Numbered from the stretch's first letter, positions 7,763-17,319 are shown. The stretch: DNA of 64,000 nucleotides from Citrobacter rodentium NBRC 105723 = DSM 16636 (GCF_021278985.1 NZ_CP082833.1:3286001-3350000), one strand, 5' to 3'. The notes: generated from the letters alone by a model not told the origin. A program made the numbers and translations.

Positions 7763-8404
7763 ATGACTGATCAGTCTCATCAGTGCGTCATTATTGGCAT
7801 TGCCGGCGCATCGGCTTCTGGCAAAAGTCTCATTGCCAGCACTCTTTATCGTGAATTACGTGAACAAGTGGGTGACGAGCATATCGGTGTTATTCCCGAA
7901 GACAGCTACTATAAAGATCAAAGCCATCTGTCGATGGAAGAACGCGTTAAAACCAACTACGACCATCCAAACGCGATGGACCACAGCCTGCTTTTCCAGC
8001 ATCTGCAAGCCCTTAAACGGGGAGCCGCGATTGAACTGCCGGTTTACAGCTACGTCGAACATACCCGGATGAAAGAAACCGTTCGCGTGGAGCCGAAGAA
8101 GGTCATTATTCTGGAAGGCATTTTGCTGCTGACCGACGCGCGACTGCGCGAAGAGATGAACTTCTCGATTTTTGTCGATACCCCGCTGGATATCTGCCTG
8201 ATGCGCCGCATCAAGCGCGATGTGAATGAGCGCGGCCGCTCAATGGACTCGGTGATGGCGCAGTATCAGAAAACGGTACGCCCTATGTTCCTGCAATTTA
8301 TTGAACCGTCCAAACAGTATGCGGATATTATCGTCCCGCGCGGCGGCAAAAACCGCATCGCTATCGATATTCTGAAAGCGAAAATCAGTCAGTTCTTTGA
8401 ATAA
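7763..8404 (+). CDS. udk: Uridine/cytidine kinase
   Basis: 213 residues, the E. coli length. Walker A GASASGKS at residues 15-22 is followed by the PEDSYYKD segment typical of uridine kinases, and the C-terminal IVPRGGKNRIAIDIL closes the fold. It phosphorylates uridine and cytidine with ATP or GTP in cytosolic pyrimidine salvage. It is followed 91 bp later by dcd on the same strand, so co-transcription of udk-dcd-asmA is possible. Confidence 0.97.
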   Translation: MTDQSHQCVIIGIAGASASGKSLIASTLYRELREQVGDEHIGVIPEDSYYKDQSHLSMEERVKTNYDHPNAMDHSLLFQHLQALKRGAAIELPVYSYVEHTRMKETVRVEPKKVIILEGILLLTDARLREEMNFSIFVDTPLDICLMRRIKRDVNERGRSMDSVMAQYQKTVRPMFLQFIEPSKQYADIIVPRGGKNRIAIDILKAKISQFFE

Positions 8405-8495
8405 GCCCTGCAAATTGTGTACCGTTCAGTGATAACCTGGTTTGCCCTTAATGCACAACGCGTTAAGGGCCTGCTGCACGAAAGGAGAGAGTGCC

Positions 8496-9077
8496 ATGCG
8501 TTTGTGCGACCGAGATATTGAAGCCTGGCTTGATGAAGGCCGTTTGTCGATCAACCCGCGTCCGCCGGTAGAGCGTATCAATGGCGCGACGGTGGATGTG
8601 CGCCTGGGCAATAAATTTCGTACTTTTAGCGGCCACACCGCAGCATTTATCGATTTAAGCGGACCTAAGGCCGAAGTCAGCGCCGCCCTTGACCGGGTCA
8701 TGAGCGATGAGATTGTGCTGGACGATGGCGAGGCGTTTTATCTCCATCCTGGTGAACTGGCGCTGGCGGTGACCTACGAGTCGGTGACGTTACCGGCGGA
8801 TCTGGTGGGCTGGCTGGACGGGCGTTCGTCGCTGGCGCGTCTGGGCTTAATGGTGCACGTTACCGCGCACCGTATCGATCCGGGCTGGTCCGGCTGTATC
8901 GTGCTGGAATTTTATAACTCCGGTAAACTGCCGCTGGCGCTGCGCCCCGGTATGCTGATCGGCGCATTAAGCTTTGAGCCGCTTTCCGGTCCGGCGCTTC
9001 GGCCTTATAACCGTCGTGAAGACGCGAAATATCGCGATCAGCAGGGCGCTGTCGCCAGCCGGATTGACAAAGACTGA
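8496..9077 (+). CDS. dcd: dCTP deaminase
   Basis: 193 residues from ATG 8496, preceded by AAGGAGAGAG; this start gives the E. coli length and N terminus MRLCDRDIEAW. The active-site strip GRSSLARLGL (R110-S111-S112) and the catalytic glutamate at 138 in VLEFYN are present. It converts dCTP to dUTP, supplying most dUMP for thymidylate synthesis in enterics. It sits between udk and asmA, as in E. coli. Confidence 0.97.
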   Translation: MRLCDRDIEAWLDEGRLSINPRPPVERINGATVDVRLGNKFRTFSGHTAAFIDLSGPKAEVSAALDRVMSDEIVLDDGEAFYLHPGELALAVTYESVTLPADLVGWLDGRSSLARLGLMVHVTAHRIDPGWSGCIVLEFYNSGKLPLALRPGMLIGALSFEPLSGPALRPYNRREDAKYRDQQGAVASRIDKD

Positions 9078-9098
9078 GTCTGTTCCATTGAGGATAGC

Positions 9099-10949
9099 AT
9101 GAGACGATTTCTGACGACGCTGATGATTTTGCTGGTCGTGCTGGTGGCCGGCTTTTCCGCGTTAGTACTGTTGGTCAATCCAAACGACTTCCGTAGCTAC
9201 ATGGTGCAGCAGGTCGCCGCGCGCAGCGGCTATCAGCTGCAGCTGGATGGCCCGCTGCGCTGGCACGTCTGGCCTCAGCTCAGCATCCTCTCCGGACGAA
9301 TGGCGCTAACCGCGGAAGGCGCCAGCGAACCGCTGGTGCGCGCCGATAATATGCGCCTCGATGTCGCGCTGTGGCCGCTGCTCAGCCACCAGCTCAGCGT
9401 GAAGCAGGTGATGCTGAAAGGCGCGGTCATTCAGCTGACGCCGCAAACGGAAGCGGCGCGCGGTGAAGATGCGCCGGTTGCGCCAAAAGACAATAACCTG
9501 CCGGATGTGGCGGAAGATCGCGGCTGGTCGTTTGATATCGCCAGCCTGCGGGTTGCCGACAGCGTGCTGGTTTTTCAGCATGAAGACGATGAACAGGTCA
9601 CCGTACGCGATATCCGTCTGAAAATGGAACAGGATAAGCAGCATCGCGGTACTTTTGAGTTCTCCGGGCGCATTAACCGCGATCAGCGCGATCTCAATCT
9701 GGCCTTCAGCGGAACGGTGGATGCCTCCGATTATCCGCATAATCTTTCCGCCGCGATTTCGCAGCTCAGCTGGCAGTTGCAGGGGGCCGACCTGCCGAAA
9801 CAGGGCATTCAGGGGCAGGGGCAACTGCAGGCGCAGTGGCAGGAGGAGCAGAAAACGCTTTCCTTCAGTCAGCTTAACCTCACGGCCAATGACAGCACCC
9901 TGACCGGCAGCGCGCAGGTTGCGCTGGCTGAACAGCCGACGTGGCGCATTGACCTTAATTTCCCGCGGCTGAATCTGGACGCGCTGATGCCATTGCCTGA
10001 CCGCGCCGTCAGCAACGGTATGGAGCAGCAGGGCGCCGCAACGCCGCCGCTGGCGCGTCCGGTGATCGCCAGCCGGATTGATCAGCCAGCCTACCAGGGG
10101 CTGAAAGGTTTTTCGGCGGATATCGCGCTGAAAGCGGATACCGTGACCTGGCGGGGAATGAATTTCACTGAAGTTACCACCCGGATGACGAATCAGTCGG
10201 GCGTTCTGGATATTGCCCGCTTGCAGGGTAAGCTTGACGGCGGAAGCCTCTCGCTGCCCGGATCGCTGGATGCCCGCGGCGAACAGCCGCGGGTGGTGTT
10301 CCATCCGCGGCTGGAGGATGTCGAGATTGGCGCCATTCTGAAGGCGTTTAACTATCCCATCGCGCTGACCGGTAAAATGTCGCTGGCCGGGGATTTTTCC
10401 GGCGCGGATATTGACGCCGAGGCGTTTCGCCATCGCTGGCAGGGGCAGGCCCATGTTGAAATGCGCGATACGCGTATGGACGGCATGAACTTCCAGCAGC
10501 TGGTGCAGCAGGCGGTTGAGCGCAGCGGCGGCGATGTGGAATCCCTGCAAAGCGATGAGAACGCCACGCGTCTGGATCGTTTCGTTACCGACCTGACGCT
10601 GGATCACGGCAAGCTAACGCTCAACGGTATGGAAGGGGCGTCGCCGATGCTGGCGATGACCGGCAACGGCGTTCTCGACCTGGTTGACCAGTCCTGCGAT
10701 ACGCAGTTTAACGTGCGGGTGCTGGGCGGCTGGAAAGGGGAAAGCAAGCTGATTGATTTCCTGAAAAGCACGCCGGTTCCGCTCAGGGTCTACGGCAAGT
10801 GGCAGGCGCTGAATTATAACCTGCAGGTGGATCAACTGCTGCGTAAGCACGTACAGGATGAAGCGAAGCGCCGTCTGAACGACTGGGCGGAGCGGAACAA
10901 AGATACCCGCGACGGCAAGGATGTGAAGAAGCTGCTGGATAAGCTGTAA
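9099..10949 (+). CDS. asmA: AsmA family protein, outer-membrane lipid homeostasis
   Basis: 616 residues (617 in K-12). One N-terminal transmembrane helix (about residues 4-27) anchors a long periplasmic beta-rich region with the AsmA N-terminal domain (FRSYMVQQVAARSGYQLQ) and the C-terminal AsmA_2 part (residues 380-600). The AsmA/TamB/YhdP group is linked to phospholipid movement to the outer membrane; asmA was first found as a suppressor of assembly-defective OmpF. It starts 21 bp after dcd and is followed by a large REP cluster. Confidence 0.95.
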   Translation: MRRFLTTLMILLVVLVAGFSALVLLVNPNDFRSYMVQQVAARSGYQLQLDGPLRWHVWPQLSILSGRMALTAEGASEPLVRADNMRLDVALWPLLSHQLSVKQVMLKGAVIQLTPQTEAARGEDAPVAPKDNNLPDVAEDRGWSFDIASLRVADSVLVFQHEDDEQVTVRDIRLKMEQDKQHRGTFEFSGRINRDQRDLNLAFSGTVDASDYPHNLSAAISQLSWQLQGADLPKQGIQGQGQLQAQWQEEQKTLSFSQLNLTANDSTLTGSAQVALAEQPTWRIDLNFPRLNLDALMPLPDRAVSNGMEQQGAATPPLARPVIASRIDQPAYQGLKGFSADIALKADTVTWRGMNFTEVTTRMTNQSGVLDIARLQGKLDGGSLSLPGSLDARGEQPRVVFHPRLEDVEIGAILKAFNYPIALTGKMSLAGDFSGADIDAEAFRHRWQGQAHVEMRDTRMDGMNFQQLVQQAVERSGGDVESLQSDENATRLDRFVTDLTLDHGKLTLNGMEGASPMLAMTGNGVLDLVDQSCDTQFNVRVLGGWKGESKLIDFLKSTPVPLRVYGKWQALNYNLQVDQLLRKHVQDEAKRRLNDWAERNKDTRDGKDVKKLLDKL

Positions 10950-10955
10950 GTGTAC

Positions 10956-11276
10956 GCCGGATGGCGGCGCTGCGCGCTTTATCCGGCCTACATATCTTCT
11001 CCGGATTATGGATGTGGGGCTGTAGGCCTGATAAGTGTAGCGCCATCAGGCGTGAACTGCCGGATGGCGGCGCTTCGCGCCTGATCCGGCCTGGAGGGCA
11101 TGAATAGGGGCTGTAGGCCCGATAAGCGCAGCGCCATCGGGCGTGAACTGCCGGATGGTGACGCTTCGCGCCTTATCCGGCCTACAGGGCATGAACAGGG
11201 GCTGTAGGCCTGATAAGCGTAGCGCCATCAGGCGTGAACTGCCGGACGGAAGCGCTTCGCGCCTGATCCGGCCTAC
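10956..11276. repeat. BIME cluster of seven REP units
   Basis: Seven alternating REP palindromes fill the asmA-yegH gap: plus-oriented at 10956-10991, 11059-11093, 11150-11185 and 11240-11276, minus-oriented at about 11020-11051, 11111-11142 and 11201-11232. Plus units begin GCCGGATGG or a variant and end in CCGGCCTAC or a variant. The two middle inter-unit spacers share TGAA(T/C)AGGGG, so the array probably grew by tandem duplication. It lies between convergent gene ends, the usual REP position, where such arrays stabilise mRNA or bind gyrase, Pol I and IHF (family knowledge). Confidence 0.95.
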
Positions 11277-11306
11277 AAGCATGCATAGCATTCAGGCCAG
11301 ATTCTA

Positions 11307-12890
11307 CTACGCGTCGTATTCCGCCTCTTCGTCCATGCGTAACGGAATTAACTGCACCTTCTGTACGCGATGGCTTTCCACCTGTAACGTTTTCAACAGG
11401 TAATTACCCACCTGAACTTCTTCACCCTCTTTCGGGATGCGCTGTAAATATTCCATCAACAGACCGGCGATGGTGTGATACTCGCGCTTTTCATCAAGCG
11501 GCAGGGGAACATACTGCACCAGATCTTCCAGCGGCATATGCCCGTTCGCCGTCCATGACCCGTCTGGGTTTTTCTGAATATCGTGACGAGCATCGATCTC
11601 CTCCACTTCGTTCGGTAGATTCCCGGCGATGGTTTCCATCACGTCGCTCAGGGTAACAATCCCTTCCACCGAGCCGAACTCATCGACCACAAAGGCAAAG
11701 TGCGTACGCGCGTTACGAAACTGCTCCAGCGCCGGCAGCAGCGGCAGCGTTTCCGGGAACACCAGCGGCTGGCGAATCAGAACGCGTAAATCGAGCGCTT
11801 CCCCGCGCAGCGACTGCTGCAACAGGTCAATCACATGCACCACGCCGAGCAGATCTTCCTGCCCGTCCTCGGCGGTCACCACCAGACGCGTATGCTGGTT
11901 TTTCTCCAGCAATGCGCGGATCTCAGCCTCCGGCGCGGAGAGATCGATATGCTCGATATCGTGGCGCGAGGTCATAATGCTGCTGACGGTGCGCTGATTC
12001 AGATTCAGCACGCGCTCAATCATCCGCCGCTCCTGCGGGTTGAAGATCTGGCTGTCGTCATGATCGACCAGCATCGAGGCCGTCTGCGCATCCAGTTCGG
12101 CATCCTCTTTTTTACCGCTTAACAGACGCATCACCGCTTCGGTGGTTCGCTGGCGCAGCGTATGGTTTGCCGAGAGAAAACGACGGCGGTTGAAGATAGC
12201 GAGCTGATTCAACGCTTCAATCATCACCGAGAAGCCAATGGCGGCGTACAGGTAGCCTTTCGGAATATGGAAGCCAAAGCCTTCCGCCACAAGGCTGAAG
12301 CCGATCATCAGCAGGAAGCTCAGGCACAGAATGACAATAGTCGGATGGCTGTTGACGAAGCGGGTGAGCGCTTTGCTGGCGAGCAGCATCAGGCTGATGG
12401 CGATAATCACCGCCGCCATCATCACCGCCAGATGATCCACCATGCCGACGGCGGTAATCACCGAGTCGAGCGAGAAGATGGCGTCAAGCACCACGATTTG
12501 CGCCACCACGCCCCAGAATTTCGCCCCTTTGCGCTGGGTGGGATTTTCGCTGTCCTTCCCTTCCAGCCGTTCGTTAAGCTCCATCGTCGCTTTGAACAGC
12601 AAAAAGAAACCGCCGAACAGCATAATCAGATCGCGCGCGCTGAAGCTTAAGCTGTGCACGCTAAAGAGCGGCTTCGTCAGGGTGACCAGCCACGAGATGG
12701 ACGCCAGCAGTAGCAGGCGCATCAGCATCGCCAGCAGCAGGCCGGTAATCCGCGCCCGGTCGCGCTGGGCGGGAGGCAGTTTTTCAGCGAGGATGGCAAT
12801 AAAGACTAAATTATCAATGCCGAGGACCAGTTCGATTACCACTAGCGTGACAAGTCCGGCCCAGATTGACGGATCGGCAATCCATTCCAT
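11307..12890 (-). CDS. yegH: TerC/CBS/CorC-domain inner membrane protein YegH
   Basis: 527 residues, the K-12 length. An N-terminal TerC-type membrane domain (about 1-210, about seven helices, with ELVLGIDNLVF and DAIFSLDSVITA) is followed by two CBS repeats (about 300-420) and a CorC_HlyC/transporter-associated domain to the end. TerC-CBS proteins are associated with metal (Mn) export or co-translational metalation of exported enzymes, but YegH itself is uncharacterised. It is convergent with asmA and divergent from wza. Confidence 0.93.
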   Translation of the reverse strand: MEWIADPSIWAGLVTLVVIELVLGIDNLVFIAILAEKLPPAQRDRARITGLLLAMLMRLLLLASISWLVTLTKPLFSVHSLSFSARDLIMLFGGFFLLFKATMELNERLEGKDSENPTQRKGAKFWGVVAQIVVLDAIFSLDSVITAVGMVDHLAVMMAAVIIAISLMLLASKALTRFVNSHPTIVILCLSFLLMIGFSLVAEGFGFHIPKGYLYAAIGFSVMIEALNQLAIFNRRRFLSANHTLRQRTTEAVMRLLSGKKEDAELDAQTASMLVDHDDSQIFNPQERRMIERVLNLNQRTVSSIMTSRHDIEHIDLSAPEAEIRALLEKNQHTRLVVTAEDGQEDLLGVVHVIDLLQQSLRGEALDLRVLIRQPLVFPETLPLLPALEQFRNARTHFAFVVDEFGSVEGIVTLSDVMETIAGNLPNEVEEIDARHDIQKNPDGSWTANGHMPLEDLVQYVPLPLDEKREYHTIAGLLMEYLQRIPKEGEEVQVGNYLLKTLQVESHRVQKVQLIPLRMDEEAEYDA

Positions 12891-13105
12891 AGTAAGCGTA
12901 AAACCCTTCGTTATATGACAATTGTCACAATCCGATCATGGATAAAGCTGGCGGAAAATGCAATGCCGCAGCGGAATTTATCCCACATTTATATTCTGCG
13001 ATGCTTTCGCGAATAACCTTAAAGTTTTTGTTTGTAATAAATATCGCGCTGCAAAACATTTAGGAAATATCGCAGGTTGGTTTGCTGAAATAAATTTTGT
13101 CAACA

Positions 13106-13154
13106 TCAAGGAATTCCTAAAAAGGTGTTTTTACAGGGCTTAATATTAATCTTA
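13106..13154 (+). promoter_or_regulatory. Candidate RcsAB-box region of the wza promoter
   Basis: Two sequences resemble the RcsAB consensus TAAGAATATTCCTA or its complement: TCAAGGAATTCCTA (13106-13119, 9 of 14) and TAATATTAATCTTA (13141-13154, 10 of 14 to the complement). A third weaker match lies near 13061. RcsA-RcsB activation of wza is established in E. coli; which sequence is the operator cannot be decided by eye. Confidence 0.35.
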
Positions 13155-13346
13155 AAAACAAACAATCAGCGATTTGTTACCTTGCCTGCTAATAGGTTAG
13201 CTGTAACAATTCTTCCAGCGTTAATGATGGCTGTGGAATTATATTGGCTGACCATCCGCGGCATTAATAGCCAACATTCTAATTACCCTGACGTTTCTCC
13301 GTATTGATGAGAGAATACGACGTGGCAAACAAAAAATTAATCTAAT

Positions 13347-13385
13347 CAGTGCATTGGTAGCTATAAAGCCAAGGGCGGTAGCGTG
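13347..13385 (+). promoter_or_regulatory. JUMPstart element with ops site (colanic acid operon)
   Basis: 39 bp closely matching JUMPstart, from CAGTGCATTGGTAGC to GGGCGGTAGCGTG, with the ops core GGCGGTAGCGTG at 13374-13385. At ops, RNA polymerase pauses and recruits RfaH, which suppresses termination in long polysaccharide operons (established). It lies 178 bp upstream of wza. A second copy precedes rmlB. Confidence 0.92.
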
Positions 13386-13562
13386 TCTGGATGCCTGATG
13401 ACGAGTCTGCATTATTCTGTCAATAGCTTACGGATGAATTCAAATTTTTTAGGACTGATGCCAGTTAAATTTCTTTTCAATTAACTGCAATGTAAATGTG
13501 TACGGCGAAGTCGCTATTTAAATTGCACAGGATAATTACTCTGCCAAAGTGATAAATAATCA

Positions 13563-14699
13563 ATGATGAAATCCAAAATGAAATTGATGCCATTATTGGT
13601 GTCGGTAACCTTGATAAGCGGTTGCACAGTTCTTCCGGGCAGCAATATGTCGACGATGGGAAAAGACGTGATTAAACAGCAGGACGCTGATTTTGATCTC
13701 GACCGGATGGTGAATGTGTATCCGCTCACTCCGCGTCTGGTTGAGCAATTACGCCCGCGCCCCAACGTCGCCCAGCCGAATATGTCGCTGGACCAGGAGC
13801 TTGCCAGCTATCAGTACCGCGTCGGCCCCGGCGACGTACTGAACGTTACGGTCTGGGATCACCCTGAACTGACCACCCCAGCGGGGCAGTACCGCAGCTC
13901 CAGCGATACCGGCAACTGGGTTCAGCCCGACGGCACCATGTTTTATCCCTACATCGGCAAGGTGAGCGTGGTCGGAAAAACGTTGGCAGAAATTCGTAGC
14001 GATATTACCGGGCGCTTAGCGAAGTACATCGCTGACCCGCAGGTGGACGTTAATATCGCCGCTTTCCGTTCGCAAAAAGCTTACATCTCCGGACAGGTCA
14101 ATAAATCCGGCCAGCAGGCGATCACTAACGTGCCGCTGACCGTCCTTGATGCGATTAACGCCGCCGGTGGGCTGACCGAAGACGCCGACTGGCGCAACGT
14201 GGTGCTGACCCACAACGGTAAAGAGCAGCGCATCTCTCTGCAGGCGCTGATGCAAAACGGCGATCTCAGCCAGAACCGTCTGCTCTATCCGGGCGACATT
14301 CTCTATGTCCCGCGTAATGACGATCTGAAAGTGTTCGTGATGGGTGAAGTGAAGAAACAGAGCACCCTGAAAATGGACTTCAGCGGCATGACCCTGACCG
14401 AAGCGCTGGGCAATGCGGAAGGTATCGATCTGACCACCTCCAACGCCAGCGGCATCTTCGTCATTCGTCCGCTGAAAGGCAAAGGTCAGGGCGGCAAGAT
14501 TGCCAATATCTATCAGCTCGATATGTCTGATGCGACCTCTCTGGTCATGGCGACGGAATTCCGTCTGCAGCCTTACGACGTGGTGTATGTCACCACCGCC
14601 CCGGTTGCGCGCTGGAACCGTCTGATCAATCAGTTGCTGCCGACCATCAGCGGTGTCCGTTACATGACGGATACGGCCAGCGACCTTCATACCTGGTAA
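13563..14699 (+). CDS. wza: Outer-membrane polysaccharide export lipoprotein Wza
   Basis: 378 residues (379 in K-12). A lipoprotein signal with lipobox LISGC puts the acylated cysteine at 21. The polysaccharide export domain follows (YRVGPGDVLNVTVWDHPEL), then two SLBB repeats and the C-terminal amphipathic helix, ending MTDTASDLHTW, that forms the outer-membrane barrel in the octamer. It exports colanic acid together with Wzc. It is the first gene of the locus, under RcsAB and RfaH control by context. The first of two nearby ATGs was chosen, as in K-12. Confidence 0.97.
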   Translation: MMKSKMKLMPLLVSVTLISGCTVLPGSNMSTMGKDVIKQQDADFDLDRMVNVYPLTPRLVEQLRPRPNVAQPNMSLDQELASYQYRVGPGDVLNVTVWDHPELTTPAGQYRSSSDTGNWVQPDGTMFYPYIGKVSVVGKTLAEIRSDITGRLAKYIADPQVDVNIAAFRSQKAYISGQVNKSGQQAITNVPLTVLDAINAAGGLTEDADWRNVVLTHNGKEQRISLQALMQNGDLSQNRLLYPGDILYVPRNDDLKVFVMGEVKKQSTLKMDFSGMTLTEALGNAEGIDLTTSNASGIFVIRPLKGKGQGGKIANIYQLDMSDATSLVMATEFRLQPYDVVYVTTAPVARWNRLINQLLPTISGVRYMTDTASDLHTW

Positions 14700-14704
14700 T
14701 CGCC

Positions 14705-15151
14705 ATGTTTAACAAAATATTAGTTGTCTGCGTGGGGAACATCTGCCGTTCCCCGACGGCAGAGCGCCTGTTGCAGCGCTATCACCCTGAACTGACCGTT
14801 GAATCCGCCGGGCTTGGCGCGCTGGTGGGCAAGGGGGCGGACGCCTCGGCGCTGAGCGTGGCGGCCGACCACGGCCTCTCCCTGGACGGGCACTGCGCGC
14901 GGCAGATAACCGGGCGACTGTGCCGCGACTACGACCTGATTCTGGCGATGGAAAAAAAGCACATTGCTTCTCTGCACGAACTGGCGCCGGAAATGCGCGG
15001 CAAGGTCATGCTTTTCGGGCACTGGGACGATGAGCGCGAAATTCCCGATCCGTATCGCAAAAGCCGCGAGGCGTTTGAAGCGGTGTACGCATTACTTGAA
15101 CGGTCTGCCCGCCAGTGGGCGCAGGCACTGAATGCAGAGCAGGTAAAATAA
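14705..15151 (+). CDS. wzb: Low-molecular-weight protein-tyrosine-phosphatase Wzb
   Basis: 148 residues. The P-loop CVGNICRS gives catalytic Cys9 and Arg15, and the DPYRKS motif near residue 115 carries the general-acid aspartate. It dephosphorylates the C-terminal tyrosines of Wzc, allowing cycling between phosphorylation states needed for colanic acid polymerisation. It starts 5 bp after wza and its stop overlaps the wzc start (TAATG). Confidence 0.97.
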   Translation: MFNKILVVCVGNICRSPTAERLLQRYHPELTVESAGLGALVGKGADASALSVAADHGLSLDGHCARQITGRLCRDYDLILAMEKKHIASLHELAPEMRGKVMLFGHWDDEREIPDPYRKSREAFEAVYALLERSARQWAQALNAEQVK

Positions 15152-17313
15152 TGACAGAAAAAGTAAGACAGTCTGCCGCTCCGGCAACCGGCAATGATGA
15201 AATTGATATCGGCCGTCTGGTCGGCACCGTCATTGAAGCTCGCTGGTGGGTGCTGGGAATTACGGCGGTTTTTGCGCTTTGCGCGCTGATTTATACCTTT
15301 TTCGCCACCCCTATCTATAGCGCCGACGCGCTGGTGCAAATCGAGCAAAACACCGGCAACTCACTGGTGCAGGATATTAACTCGGCGTTAGCCAACAAGC
15401 CGCCGGCCTCCGAAGCGGAGATCCAGTTGATTCGCTCCCGGCTGGTGTTAGGCAAAACGGTGGATGACCTCGATCTTGATATTGCGGTCACTAAAAACAC
15501 CTTCCCGCTGTTTGGCGCGGGCTGGGAACGGCTGATGGGACGGCAGAACGAGACGGTAAAGGTCACGACCTTTACCCTGCCGAAAGGGATGAACGAGCAG
15601 GTGTTCACCCTGCAAGTGCTTGACGATAAAAACTACGCGCTGACCAGCGACGGCGGCTTTAGCGCCCGCGGCCAGACGGGACAAACCCTGAGCAAAGATG
15701 GCGTGACGATGGTGGTCAGCGACATCCATGCGCGTTCGCAGACCGAGTTTACCGTCAATAAATTCTCCACCCTCGGGATGATCAACAACCTGCAAAACAA
15801 CCTGACGGTGACCGAAACCGGTAAAGATACCGGCGTACTGAGCCTCACCTTTACCGGCGAGGATCGTGAGCAGATCCGCAAAATCCTCGACAGCATCACC
15901 CGCAACTATCTGGAACAAAACGTCGCGCGTAAGTCGGAAGAGGCGGCGAAAAGCCTGGCGTTTCTCGCCAAACAGTTGCCGGAAGTGCGCAACCGCCTTG
16001 ATGTCGCAGAGAACAAACTCAACGCCTTCCGCCAGGATAAAGATTCCGTGGATCTGCCACTGGAGGCGAAAGCGGTGCTGGATTCGATGGTCAACATCGA
16101 CGCCCAGCTGAACGAGCTGACCTTTAAAGAAGCGGAAATCTCGAAGCTGTTCACCAAAGCGCATCCGGCCTACCGTACGCTGCTGGAAAAACGGCAGGCG
16201 CTGGAAGATGAAAAAGCGAAGCTGAACGGTCGCGTGACGGCGATGCCGAAGACGCAGCAGGAGATCGTGCGCCTGACCCGCGACGTCGAGTCCGGTCAGC
16301 AGGTCTATATGCAACTGCTGAACAAGCAGCAGGAGCTGAAGATTACCGAGGCCAGCACCGTCGGCGACGTGCGAATCGTCGATCCGGCGATTGCCCAGCC
16401 GGGCGTGCTGAAGCCGAAAAAAGCGCTCATTATCCTGGGCAGCATTATTCTCGGCCTGATGCTGTCGATCGTCGGCGTTCTGCTGCGCTCGCTGTTTAAC
16501 CGCGGTATCGAAAGCCCGCAGTTGCTGGAAGAGAACGGCATCAGCGTTTACGCCAGCATCCCGCTGTCGGAATGGCAGAAATCGCGCGATAGCGTAAAAA
16601 CCATTAAGGGCGTGAAGCGCTACAAGCAGAGCCAGCTGCTGGCGGTGGGGAACCCGACCGATCTGGCGATCGAAGCGGTGCGTAGCCTGCGTACCAGCCT
16701 GCACTTCGCCATGATGCAGGCGCGCAACAACGTGCTGATGCTCACCGGGGTCAGTCCCTCTATCGGTAAAACCTTTGTCTGCGCCAACCTCGCGGCGGTG
16801 ATCAGCCAGACCAACAAGCGGGTGCTGCTGATCGACTGCGATATGCGCAAAGGCTATACCCATGAACTGCTTGGCACCAATAACGTCAACGGCCTGTCCG
16901 ATATTCTGGTCGGCAAGGGCGATATCGCTTCCTGCGCCAAACCGACCTCGATAGCCAACTTCGATCTGGTGCCGCGCGGCCAGGTCCCGCCGAACCCGTC
17001 GGAACTGCTGATGAGCGAGCGCTTTGGCGAGCTGATCGCGTGGGCCAGCAGCCGCTACGACCTGGTGCTGATCGATACCCCGCCGATTCTGGCGGTGACC
17101 GACGCGGCGATTGTCGGTCGCCACGCTGGCACCACCCTGATGGTCGCGCGTTATGCCGTCAACACGCTGAAAGAGGTGGAAACCAGCCTCAGCCGCTTTG
17201 AGCAGAACGGCATCCAGGTTAAAGGGGTGATCCTCAACTCCATCTTCCGCCGCGCCACCGGATACCAGGATTACGGCTATTACGAGTACGAATACAAGTC
17301 AGATTCAAAATAA
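15151..17313 (+). CDS. wzc: Polysaccharide co-polymerase and tyrosine autokinase Wzc
   Basis: 720 residues from the ATG that overlaps the wzb stop; an earlier in-frame ATG lies inside wzb. Two transmembrane segments (about 31-51 and 428-448) flank a periplasmic Wzz-like domain with coiled coil. The cytosolic BY-kinase domain has Walker A GVSPSIGKT with Lys540, a Walker A'-like LLIDCDMRKG, and a C-terminal tyrosine cluster GYQDYGYYEYEY. It controls colanic acid chain synthesis and couples to Wza. Confidence 0.97.
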   Translation: MTEKVRQSAAPATGNDEIDIGRLVGTVIEARWWVLGITAVFALCALIYTFFATPIYSADALVQIEQNTGNSLVQDINSALANKPPASEAEIQLIRSRLVLGKTVDDLDLDIAVTKNTFPLFGAGWERLMGRQNETVKVTTFTLPKGMNEQVFTLQVLDDKNYALTSDGGFSARGQTGQTLSKDGVTMVVSDIHARSQTEFTVNKFSTLGMINNLQNNLTVTETGKDTGVLSLTFTGEDREQIRKILDSITRNYLEQNVARKSEEAAKSLAFLAKQLPEVRNRLDVAENKLNAFRQDKDSVDLPLEAKAVLDSMVNIDAQLNELTFKEAEISKLFTKAHPAYRTLLEKRQALEDEKAKLNGRVTAMPKTQQEIVRLTRDVESGQQVYMQLLNKQQELKITEASTVGDVRIVDPAIAQPGVLKPKKALIILGSIILGLMLSIVGVLLRSLFNRGIESPQLLEENGISVYASIPLSEWQKSRDSVKTIKGVKRYKQSQLLAVGNPTDLAIEAVRSLRTSLHFAMMQARNNVLMLTGVSPSIGKTFVCANLAAVISQTNKRVLLIDCDMRKGYTHELLGTNNVNGLSDILVGKGDIASCAKPTSIANFDLVPRGQVPPNPSELLMSERFGELIAWASSRYDLVLIDTPPILAVTDAAIVGRHAGTTLMVARYAVNTLKEVETSLSRFEQNGIQVKGVILNSIFRRATGYQDYGYYEYEYKSDSK

Positions 17314-17319
17314 TACGTT

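Larger units (their letters stand above)
12891..13562. other. Long 5' region of the colanic acid operon
   Basis: 672 bp, AT-rich compared with the flanking genes, separating yegH from wza. It holds a JUMPstart/ops element at 13347-13385 and RcsAB-box-like sequences at 13106-13119 and 13141-13154. No convincing protein-coding ORF was seen; the short ORFs at 12958-13307 lack family similarity and good ribosome binding sites. Such a long untranslated leader is typical of wza in enterics. Confidence 0.7.

Noticed and set aside
9306..10607. 433-codon ORF opposite asmA
   Set aside because: A high-GC shadow of asmA: low complexity rich in Arg, Gln, His and Ala, no domain, no ribosome binding site.
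10956..11276. CRISPR-like array
   Set aside because: Units are palindromic, alternate in orientation and have repeated spacers; they are REP/BIME elements, and no cas genes are present.
12958..13307. Two short ORFs of about 60 codons in the wza leader
   Set aside because: Weak start contexts, no family resemblance, and they lie in an AT-rich regulatory leader.
15448..17124. 558-codon ORF opposite wzc
   Set aside because: Antisense shadow of a well-supported gene; composition typical of reversed GC-rich codons.
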